The notes below the pieces were generated by a model, which saw only the letters and a program-made list of their open reading frames with translations, was not told the origin of the DNA and did no database searches. From Setoptus koraiensis (taxonomy: Eukaryota; Arthropoda), in NCBI GenBank assembly GCA_048013815.1, contig CM106586.1, forward strand, positions 15,004,001 to 15,068,000: 64,000 nt of DNA. The letters run 5' to 3'. Below are positions 11,401 through 20,800 of the stretch, in pieces (position 1 is the stretch's first letter; every line of letters starts with the position of its first letter). The position numbers were made by a program, and so were the translations under genes.

Positions 11401-11932
11401 CGTCGATGATTACTGAAATCGGCGTCTCCCTGTGGTGGCGGTGGGGGACCATTGCTAATTTGATCTTGATAATCGTTGGACAAAACTAATGGCTCGTCTG
11501 CAACAATCAACGAATGAATAATCGAGTCAATGAGTTATTTAATGACAATCCAACAAAAATGGCAACATATTGACTAGAACGAACACACAAAGCCTAATAA
11601 AGAAAACTTACCATCTGGTACGCCCCAATGTTTTGGTCTGTTTATAACTGCCTTGGCAAATTTTGCGGCTCCTCCTATAACCGCCTGGCCGGCTTTACAT
11701 AAGAATGAACTGAGGGGATTTGTGGCACATAGTTGCTGTTGAGGAGACTGCTGTTGTAGTTGGTAAGATTCTGTTAGTGGACAAGTAAAAAACAAATTAA
11801 TTTTTTAGGCTTCATACAAAGTGGTTCAAGAATGGTCGATTTAAATCTGTTCTAACCTAGGCTGAAGATACTGATGATCAATATGAATAAACTTGCTGAA
11901 ACTACAATCAAAGATGCGAGTTTCCGCGCCAT
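8458..11932 (-). CDS. Secreted CLIP-domain animal heme peroxidase
   Basis: Six exons on the minus strand: 11857-11932, 11612-11770, 9789-11497, 9079-9700, 8767-8986 and 8458-8671. They add to exactly 3000 nt (999 residues), and all junctions keep frame at GT/AG sites. Exon 1 encodes a signal peptide ([19 protein letters not shown]). Residues about 136-178 have six Cys spaced as in a CLIP domain (C-x9-C-x6-C-x15-C-x7-CC), a fold better known from serine proteases of clotting and melanisation cascades. A Gln-rich linker follows. From about residue 375 comes the peroxidase domain, with distal His in QFIDHDLT (His455), proximal His in AAYRLHSLV (about 709) and [21 protein letters not shown]. The family oxidises substrates with H2O2 and acts in chorion or cuticle cross-linking and gut immunity. 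The acidic C-terminal tail is unstructured. Confidence 0.88.
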
Positions 11933-13587
11933 AGTGACTTAACATTGATGTTTTCTCTATTGTTGAATTTTTTTATGTATAATTGCTTGGGTTGATAGTT
12001 AGATGGGGCCATAGAATTTTCATTATTCAGGTCACTTATACACTTTTATCATCATGTGCTGTTGTGGCCTCAAAATTTTTTTGGACAATGATAGGCAATA
12101 ATAAAAGGTAAATGAAAGAGTACGGCTTGCAGCAGTTGTTTTTAGATGATCAAAGAGTATGGCTCATTCCTTTAGTGATGAAACTTCTGCAAAAAAATAA
12201 TGTGGCACCTTGACTAATACTATTTCGTTTTTGTAATACTGCGAACAATAAGCTGTGTATAAATTAGATAATTCATTGCAGCAATACCCGATGCTCTGGC
12301 AAAAGTTAACGAGTTTCGAGTTACTCGAACGCGATGAAAACCACTGATAGTCACTGTAACTACCGTCTAATAAACTTCTTTGTCAACCATACAACTTGCA
12401 CGGAGCAAATGGTGTTGCTATCAACGGTGATGATGTTGTTGATGATCAAAGGTCTCTCTGTTGTTGTCTTCAAATCTTGAGGCAATGAATGACGATGACG
12501 AAGGCGGAACTTTCGTACGCTACACGTGAGATTATAAGGATAATCAAGCAAGCTACAACTGCGAAAGCATAATTGTAAGATGAAGTTGATAAGTTTGTTG
12601 AGAGTCTAGAATTATCAATGATGAATAATGTTAGCTGACTTTGGATTGCGACCAAAAACAACAGGTCCATAATAATACTATATCCCTACATGTATTGTGG
12701 TATGTGTATAGTTTAAGTCATCATCAAAAGTTGTTTATAAATTAATTACCTGACGAGATGGTGCACAGTCACAGCATTTAGTTAAATCACTTTCGATCTC
12801 TACATAAACTACTTGTGTGTTTGTGTGATATATGTGTGGTTTGAGCCACTCCTGAGTTGTTGTAAGGTGAAATTGAGATGCATCACGAGCCAGTTGTACT
12901 CACTCGAATCATAAAATTACTAGTCGACAAACCGACGAGCTGACGAGCCGACAACTAGAATGAACCAAATTGAATAAGAGGAGTGACTTAATAGATGAAA
13001 CTACTACTTAGGAAGAAAGAATGCAAATAAGAATATACGGTAAAGTGGAAAAGAAGTATCATTTGAGTCACACACACACACTCACTAAACGAATAATTTG
13101 TCTATTATTATTACTAATAAAGGTATGCTTATATGAAATTTGTTATTTTAAATCAACAAATCATTGAACTAGACATATATAAACTCTCCCACGCCTTGGA
13201 TATTAACTCCTTGCTTATCTCAGTAAGCAGGTTAATTCATGAAAGGCCAGTGACAGGCATGGTAAGCTATTAATCAAGTCAAAGTTTCGTCATTTCTAAA
13301 TCCAGCTCGAATGCAGTCAGACTATGGGCTGGGAGCTGATTCTGTAGCAGTTGAATAGTATGCGGAACAAAGCCTCTAAAAGTAGTAACAACAAGTTGTT
13401 AATAGAATCAAATTATACTGGAAATGACAATCTAATTATTTGATGAACCCAGACATGTACAGTACAGTGAAATTCTAGAGGCAAACAATCTTGTGTCAAT
13501 AAGTGCAGGTATTACGCTTGACCAAAATCTATATATATATATTCTGTCTGTATACATGAACTTTCAGCTTAAGCACCTTAAGCAACA
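11933..13587. other. Intergenic region upstream of the peroxidase gene
   Basis: AT-rich promoter side of the peroxidase gene. Two short overlapping minus-strand frames at 12360-12670 show no domain, codon pattern or splice context. There is a short CA run near 13070-13081. No gene supported. Confidence 0.45.
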
Positions 13588-14010
13588 GTCGGATATAACA
13601 GGCTAGAGTAGATCTGCCCAATAGTTGTAACTCTTTCGGCGTCAAGTCTGTCTCATTTGACGATGCATCCACAACTGGACACAAGTGGCAACAGTTGCTA
13701 AACTGTTGAAGTGTCAAATAGGGAAGCTCAACAACAAACACTTGTTGAACACAAGTGCTCAGGGCAACAATCAAAGGGTATGCCAAGATTGGCTGGCAGG
13801 GAGAAATTGAAATTGATTTATAGTGTCTGATAGCAGGTAATGCGAGATTTTTGCAGCCATTTGCTACTAGACGACGTCTAGTAGACATGGGCCAGGGCAG
13901 AATGGCGGCATGGTCTAGTCGCAAATCAGCAAACAACGCCAGGCAACGGCAAACAAAATAACATCTCAACTTGAGCCCTATCGATACATTTCTGTCCTTG
14001 AATTTTGGCA
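13588..14010. repeat. Dispersed repeat family, copy 1
   Basis: Clear similarity over about 400 bp to 34465-34860 (shared stretches such as CAGGGCAACAATCAAAGGGT and CAGGGAGAAATTGAAATTGA). The right end (CCCTATCGATA...TTTCTGTCCTTGA) also matches 15515-15622 and 40707-40803. Its presence inside an insertion unique to one of two tandem-duplicated units (34228-35138) suggests mobility. A minus-strand frame of 160 codons is open here but not in the other copies. Class not determined. Confidence 0.7.
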
Positions 14011-14027
14011 TTTGTGTAGTGATGGGT

Positions 14028-14288
14028 AGTGTGCCGGTAGAAATGGTTTATACTCGTGGTTCAAGCCACACGGACTTTCTGCCACCTTCTACCAATATTG
14101 TCAGAAACGGTTTATGCTCTGGCAAAAAGTGGCACAAAGTGTTGAAATCCCCGATTTTCTTCTATTCCGACCATGGAGGATAGTGGCAGAAAGTCGAGTT
14201 TCCACCACTTTCTGCCAGAATATAAACCATTTCTGCCAAATGGAAGAAACGGTAGAAATGGCAGAAACGGCAGTTTCTACCGGAACAC
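14028..14288. mobile_element. Foldback MITE-like element
   Basis: The ends are imperfect inverted repeats: GTGTGCCGGTAGAAA at the left and the complement of GTGTTCCGGTAGAAA at the right (14 of 15). The interior contains further inverted copies of GG(C/T)AGAAA(T/C)GGTTTAT, so the whole 261 bp can fold back on itself. No coding capacity. It abuts copy 1 of the dispersed repeat and the next MITE. Confidence 0.65.
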
Positions 14289-14290
14289 TA

Positions 14291-14394
14291 GAGGGTGTTT
14301 CAAGCAGAACCTAGATTTCAACTGATTATGCCACGCTGCCTTCCACAGTGTTTTATTTTTCGATATTTGTCGATGCACTCTGCAAGTTACAGCG

Positions 14395-14428
<34 letters not shown>

Positions 14429-14601
14429 ATGTGCAGCGCGAAATAATTAGTTTTGCCAAGCGAATGGAACTTTTTTTGACCTCAACACAGTCTATCTGAT
14501 TTGTTGTGCTGAATTTCATTTGATCACCACTTCGGAAAGAATATGTGCTAGCGAGCAGCACAGTGTGTTTTATTGGTACAGGTTCTGCTTGAAACACCCT
14601 T
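14291..14601. mobile_element. MITE with perfect 21-bp terminal inverted repeats
   Basis: Positions 14292-14312 and 14580-14600 are exact 21-bp inverted repeats (outer half AGGGTGTTTC, inner half ending AGCAGAACCT). The element is flanked by TA at 14289-14290 and 14602-14603, compatible with a Tc1/mariner-type TA target duplication. The interior holds a GA microsatellite (about 14397-14426) and no transposase, so it is non-autonomous. The family assignment is an inference from end structure. Confidence 0.75.
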
Positions 14602-15007
14602 TAGATGGTAACCACGCGCGCTGCGTTTTGAACACGTTACAATTCTCAAGTCAACATTTGAGCGTTTCATTGTTACAGTTGGTTTTTTAATCATAGCCTG
14701 ATTTCACTTGTCACGTGAATAAACGTGCTCATAAACACTAACCCAATAGCTACTTGATTAAAATTAAGCGCTAAAAATGAAGAAAATGATGAGTCGCCGT
14801 AGAGGACAATTCAATGGACGCCCATTCATTCCAACAGAAGTTAGCGAGAGAGTCACCCCCCGAATGGACAGGGGATACAGGCTAACCGAGGTGTACCGAT
14901 TCCAACAGCCAACCGACCAACCAACCAAACCCGAAAACCAGACGACCAGCTTGTCAGCCAACCAAGAAAATGCTAAGCGCTAGAGACGGTCACCACACGT
15001 GTCCAAA
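14602..15007. other. Intergenic spacer between MITE and duplicated block
   Basis: No gene supported. An open frame of about 65 codons on each strand around 14764-14983 has no domain; the plus-strand one ends in a TTGG/AACC-like tract (CAACCGACCAACCAACCAAA), an early trace of the minisatellite motif found 1.2 kb downstream. Confidence 0.4.
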
Positions 15008-15873
15008 GTGGATATCTACATCTTTATCTATTGCGATAACTATATACATCTGGTCGGATATCTGGCCCAAAAGCTTGTTATCTAGTCCGGTTTGAAGAAT
15101 AAATAAAGAGCAAATAAAAAGCGTTCACACGCCAATCATTCTGGCGATAGTCCTATTTTTTTTTTTTGCATGAGACCCCTCCAGAATGGTCCCTCGCCAG
15201 TCAATGGAAACACAATAAATAGTAGTGTCACTCCTAACATTTTCACTGTCAACCTGAAATATCTAGACACAATAATCGCGTCCCTGTTGACATGAACATA
15301 TTCACTCTTTGTTACTGACCGCGTACACCAGTGGTGAGTGGGTCACTAACTAAGAAAAATGTACCTACAGAGAAGGTGATATTCAATAGTGCCTGATTGG
15401 CAAACGAAAAACTAAATAGATGAGCTGCTCATGATTGAAATGATGTGGAGGCCATCTTTTTCATGGCTAGCTCTAATATTATCTCTTTGCTCCCCATATG
15501 CCATCAGAATCGATGCATGGTCTGGCAGCGAATCAACCAACATCGGCAGGCACCGACAAACCAAGTCAGATCTTAATTTATGCCCTATCGATAGTTTTCT
15601 GTCCTTAATTCTTGTGTTGTGTGTGAATGCACCCAGTTGATGAAGTATAATCTACGTCTATGAGCTCATACTTGTCGAATGTCTTCTCGACGCTGTGAGT
15701 AAATTATTTGTTTCTATCGGCCGTTTCGATGTATCTTCGGTCAGTCAATTCCACCTTTCCCACAGCAACTCCGTAGCTCTGATCATTTTGCTGCCTGGTT
15801 TGAATTTTTAGTATAGAAAACACCACTACAGACGAGTGGAATTTCAACGGATACGAGCAAATCCTGATAAACA
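15008..15873. repeat. Duplicated block matching 40200-41056
   Basis: Nearly collinear with 40200-41056 apart from scattered substitutions and small indels. The part at about 15661-15873 is itself similar to the EMG1 5' coding end and its flank (7315-7500): GAGCTCATACTTGTCGAATG here versus CAGCTCGTATTTGTCCTCTG in EMG1. It therefore derives from the chimeric IleRS promoter block, not directly from EMG1. The copy stops before the IleRS start; the IleRS part resumes at 17221. Confidence 0.85.
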
Positions 15874-16066
15874 TTTGTTCGTATGTAAATCTATAAACAA
15901 CTTGTTTTTTTTTGGTTTGGTTTGTTGCTTGGTTGTTTTTTTTAATCTTTATTTAAACAGATTGTGGGAAACACCCTCAGAATATAAATTCTATACAATC
16001 TTCCGGGCAATTAATTATATTGAGTCCATGCCCGGATCATGGGCTCCCCATGCCTGAAACATGGGC

Positions 16067-16563
16067 TCGGTTGGTTGGTTTGGTTTGTTGCTCGGTTGTT
16101 TGGTTTCTTGGTTGGTTGGTTTGATTTGTTGCTTGGTTGCTTGATTTCTTGGTTGGATGGTTTGGTTGGTTTGGTTTGTTGCTTGGTTGTTTGGTTGGTT
16201 GGTTTGGTTTGTTGCTTGGTTGTTTGGTTGGTTTGTTTGGTTTGTTGCTTGGTTGGTTGGTTGGTTGGTTTGGTTGGTTTGGTTTGTTGCTTGGTTGGTT
16301 GGTTTGGTTTGTTGCTTGGTTGTTTGGTTGGTTGGTTTGGTTTGTTGCTTGGTTGTTTGGTTGGTTTGTTGCTTGGTTGGTTGGTTGGTTGGTTTGGTTG
16401 GTTTGGTTTGTTGCTTGGTTGGTTGGTTTGATTTGTTGCTTGGTTGTTTGGTTGGTTTGTTTGGTTTGTTGCTTGGTTGGTTGGTTGGTTGGTTTGGTTT
16501 GTTGCTTGGTTGGTTGGTTTGGTTTGTTCCTTGGTTTGTTCCGTTGGTTGGTCGTTGGTTTGT
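16067..16563. repeat. TTGG/TTTGG/TTGC minisatellite
   Basis: About 500 bp built almost only of TTGG, TTTGG and TTGTTGC words in irregular higher-order units (for example TTTGTTGCTTGGTTGTTTGG). It lacks stops in several frames on both strands, which creates long spurious ORFs of (N/T/K/P/Q) or (W/F/L/G/V) residues. It is not the arthropod telomere repeat TTAGG. Confidence 0.95.
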
Positions 16564-16569
16564 TGCTGG

Positions 16570-17064
16570 CCGGCAACCACAACAACAGCAGCAGCAGCAG
16601 CAGCAGCAGAACCCTTTGAGGGCCCGCCAGCGTGACAACCGGCGGCAACAACAGCAGCAACAGCAATAGCCAAAACAGCACCAGCCACCACAACAGCACC
16701 AACAACACCAACAACCTCGGCCAGAACCTGTGGTGTTCAGACCAGAGCCCCTGATCCGTCCCGTCCTAAAGGTTCTGGCCGATGAATACGCCGGCCGCCG
16801 ACGTCCTGGCGAGTCTCTCGACTCGAGACTCGCCAGGATGGAGGCCGAACGGACAGCAGCAGCTTCAACAACATCAGCAGCAGCAGCTCCAACAACAACC
16901 ACAACAGCACCAGAACCAACAACAACAGCAACACCAATAACAACAGCAGCAGCAGGAACAACAACAACTCCAACATCAGCATCAACAGCAGCAGGAGGAA
17001 CTCCTATGGAGGTGGATCCGCCACAGCAGTCACAACAGCTGCAGGAGCAACAACAGCAACAATA
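16570..17064 (+). pseudogene. GC-rich Gln/Ala/Thr-rich ORF remnant of unknown origin
   Basis: The plus-strand frame ending at 17065 encodes a Q run (QQQQQQQQQQ), then NPLRARQRDNRRQQ, one stop at about 16666, and after it a less repetitive core FRPEPLIRPVLKVLADEYAG and SLDSRLARMEAERTAAA, followed by A/T-rich low complexity and PMEVDPPQQSQQ to a stop. GC content is clearly above the flanks. A 13-bp perfect inverted repeat (16804-16816 and 16826-16838, 9-nt loop) lies in the core. It is followed by an ATT trinucleotide tract (17071-17105). I do not recognise the protein; it may be the 3' end of a mobile-element or host gene carried here with the minisatellite. Confidence 0.4.
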
Positions 17065-17070
17065 AAAAAA

Positions 17071-17101
<31 letters not shown>

Positions 17102-17220
17102 TATCACTGTCACTATTATTATTACAATAAAAATTGGAGCGAGATCGCCCGGCCTCTCTTCGTTAGCCAGAACGAAAGGTTATTTTCATGTTGTTTGATC
17201 GGTTTGTTGGTTGGTTGGGC

Positions 17221-17787
17221 GTCATTACTGTTGAATAAGAGAGGTTGTGCACCCACGAAAAGGATACATATGCATGGTTTTTCACTTTACACAAACGGCA
17301 TGAAGATGTCGAAATCTAAAGGAAATGTGATCGATCCAATCAAATTATTCGAGGCCTATGGAGTTGATCCAGTGAGATTATGGACCGCTCGTAACGCAGG
17401 TGATCATACCGATGTGCTTATAGATGAGAAGACTCTGAAGAATACGTCTGAATTAGTTATAACCAAGATTCGTAATACACTTAGATATATAATTGGATCA
17501 CTGAAAGATTTTCAACCTGAAGTTAATACGATCGACTTTAAGGATTTGGCAACTTTTGACCTTTATTTCTTAAATAGGATCTGCCGATATGCAACTTCTG
17601 TCAACAATGATTACAAATATCATAGATTTGGCAGCGCGGCAGACAGCAATGTACAATTTATAAAGAACGAAGTATCTCGAGTCTACATTGAAGCGATCAA
17701 GGACATTCTATACTGTGATAACTTGAACTCTCATCGACGTCGCTCATGCCAGACGGTTTTATATATTCTATACAATGCCATTATTCG
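17221..17787 (+). pseudogene. Internal fragment of the mitochondrial IleRS gene
   Basis: From 17242 to about 17786 this is collinear with 43311-43855 (constant offset 26,069) with only a handful of substitutions by eye, about 1%. It covers the KMSKS loop (NGMKMSKSKGNVIDP) and the start of the anticodon-binding domain. The left edge (17221-17241) is still alignable to 43284-43310 but damaged by small deletions. Both ends are cut inside the coding region, so it cannot make a synthetase. One local change alters the residues before the KMSKS loop (FSLDKNG becomes FSLYTNG). The high identity points to a very recent duplication or gene conversion. Confidence 0.92.
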
Positions 17788-17845
17788 GGCCATATTCGGG
17801 CCAGCTTAATGTTTACACGAAAACCATTCATGCTATATCTTGTCA

Positions 17846-20800
17846 TCAAGATAAGTTGTCCGTAGTTACACCACTGTAGGCAATTGCGAAGACACTTTTC
17901 TTTTCCATCAATTCTGCATTTTTTATGTTGAAATCCTCGGCTTGACTAGAATCGGTGCTCTCCGAATGAATTATCATGTGACCCCTATTTGAGTCACTTA
18001 GAGAATTGCCTGCTCGCCCATTTTGTATGATGTCTGAATGAGTTTTATCGACATTTGTTTTAACTTGCGTTGGTGCGTCAGTATGTTGAGATCCTTTTGT
18101 GAGCTTTGAGGGGTCCAGTGTAACAGTGGGCCCGGAACTGGGCTTTGAACCGGTTTGTTTAGAGAGAAGATACTCAGTTTTGCTCCTTCTCAATGACTGA
18201 TGGCCTGGTAAAAGCTCATCTCTAGGCTGTTGATCTTTTTTTACAGATGGGGGCTCCAAATTGTTACTGGTACTGTTGATGGTCTTTTTGTCAGATACTG
18301 GAGGTAGATTTTCATTAACATTGTCATGCTTTTTTGATGTCTCATTCACTGGTGATCTTATGTACATGATCTCAGCTTTCTTTGGTTGCACCAATTTTTG
18401 TGAGGTTTTATCGAATAGCATAGATGAAGTTCCTGCAATTATTGGGGTGCCAGACCGATCAAAGCCTAACAGTTCGTGCTGAGATATACGAGAATTGTTG
18501 GAAGATGAAGAATTGCTTCTAGAATCATCAAATATTATGCGACCATCGTCCCCTACGCTTGCCAGATAGTATTCGGCTTGGGTCTTGAGAGGCGAACTAG
18601 AATCAGCTTGTTCCACATCAAGATAGGCCATATTGTCTATGCCGGTTAAGTCTTTTTTTGACATATCATGAGCTAAAACAAGAGGGACAACACGTTTCTT
18701 TCTGTGTCGTCGAAAAACATGTCCATGAGCTGTCGATTTGTGGTTCATGAGGGCATAACGATTTGAGCCAAGTGAAGTGAGATTTTGTACAAATCCCATC
18801 GTGTTTGGGAAGAACTCGCCAGTAGCCTTTCTCGAAGCGAACAGATTCTGTTCAATAGAGCCACCCGAGGGTGCCGATGAAGCGCGTCTACTATGGGGCC
18901 TACTTGCCATACCAAGCTCGTTGTCGCGACTTTCAAACCAAACTTGTCCATTATACATAGACAAGTGATCGGGCCGCAGCGAGTTGGACAATGGATTTAA
19001 TTCGGCAGGCCTTGACCTACTCAACGTCTGGCTAGCTTTGGAACCTTCTGCTAAAGTGGTGCTCTTAGAAATATCGTTTTTCTGTCCACCATTGTCAACA
19101 TATTTGGGATTAGTTTGGCTTTGCTTACTGGTGGTGCCGTATTTCAAAGCCATAATATCACTGTCGAATGAGTGCTTTTTGTTGCTATTTTTTTCCTTAG
19201 TTATCGACCTTAGATATAGTTGAAAAGCAGACAGATAGGTGGAGGAAATCGTCATATTAATTTATCATATTGAATCATGCTGATCGGCATCAATAACAAT
19301 GATCATCATCGAGGCGAAATTGACTACTCACTTTTCTTGATACACTTTAGATGATGTACAATTGCAACAGAGCCACCATAGGAGCAACAGTAGAATACTT
19401 ATGACCACAATGATGATCAGCAACATCAATATCCATATCATTACATGATATGGCTGATCTCCAGGACCCAAATCACCATGATTGAAAAAGCTCGTCGGAA
19501 TGGAACTGATCTGTGTTTGCAATTGAGACGATGATGAACCTGACGAAGCTGAATGGCCTTGCAGAATGACCTTGTGTTCCTCGGTGCTATGTTGGCCGTG
19601 ATCCAGTGCAAACATCAAGGGGCTCAGATCGGTGAGATCCACTAGACTGTGAATGGGAATCATGAGACGAGCACGAGCTACACTTAAACTACTCGATTCA
19701 CTTAGGGCATCAATTGATTCTATGCTGGTTTTGGCACCCGTTAGTGCAGCAAACCCGCGTTCGATCAGATCACGTTTAGCGTTCAATTGATCAATTGTAC
19801 CATTTAAAATGATACTTATGCTTCTATTCAAAAGAGCTTGATTATGTATATTAACTTTGACCGTGGATGATCTAATCGGAATACCGAAATCGCGAGCTCT
19901 CACTATCAAAGTGGTCAAAGGCGGAAATCTGTAAGCATTAGCGTTAGTCTGACGGGCATAAGCCATAGGCTGGTCGCTACTATTTTGCAAGTCAATATTA
20001 TTTGACGACGACGAAGCTGCTGAATAGCTTCGTTCCACATTATTTGACGACTTGATGATTGACGATTCATTGGCAGATCTGGGCCAATTGAGTTTCGGTC
20101 TCGTATGATTCACCGGTGGCAAATGATGACGATCTGAAACAGATGAATCATCTTCCATTTCGTGTGTCATAGCTGAATTGGCATCATTGGCATGATGATG
20201 CGGATTAACTTGTTCTATTAGTACTGGCGGCAATTGAGGCAATTTCGGGCCCATGTCTTGATTGTTTTCGTTAGACGACATGTAGATAAGGCCAGAGTTT
20301 GAGTCTATTGCAAATTGCTCATAGTAGTTGCCTCCAATAATTTCATAGGCTATCTGGCTATTGATTGTGCCCTCCTGGTCAGCATCAGATGCTTTCACAT
20401 AGAAGGCCTTTGTTAAACTACCGTCTGGAAGCATAACTGCATCATATTGTGGTTGTAGGAATACTGGTGCATTATCGTTGATATCTTTTCAAATTAGCGT
20501 GAAACAAGACAAAAACAAAAACGATCATAGAACCGAGCATACATTAATTATTGGGCTTACATCGCACGAAATTATATTTTTTTCTTATTTGTTGGTTGAA
20601 GTAATAGAACCACTCACCATTTATGTTCACTCTGAGCTCAGAATAATTCTTATGGCCAAAACCATTTTCATCTCTTACTTCAATCATAAATGTATAGTCA
20701 CTCTTTATTTCGCGATCAATGCCTGTGGAATCAATCAAGACAACTGCTCCCGTGTCTTGATCTAGACTGAACCTGCAGCGACAAAGTAAAAAGGTGAATC

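Noticed and set aside
13529-14011. 160-codon minus-strand ORF in the dispersed repeat
   Set aside because: The frame is broken in the other long copy and no domain is recognised; kept only as a possible remnant.
16067-16563. Telomere-like or CRISPR-like array
   Set aside because: The unit is TTGG/TTTGG, not TTAGG, and there are no unique spacers between constant repeats.
16011-16902. Minus-strand ORFs of 225-295 codons rich in NQTNQP/TKQ and a Cys/Trp-rich N-terminus
   Set aside because: All three minus frames and several plus frames are open at once, the sign of a repeat without stop words. No domain and no consistent start.
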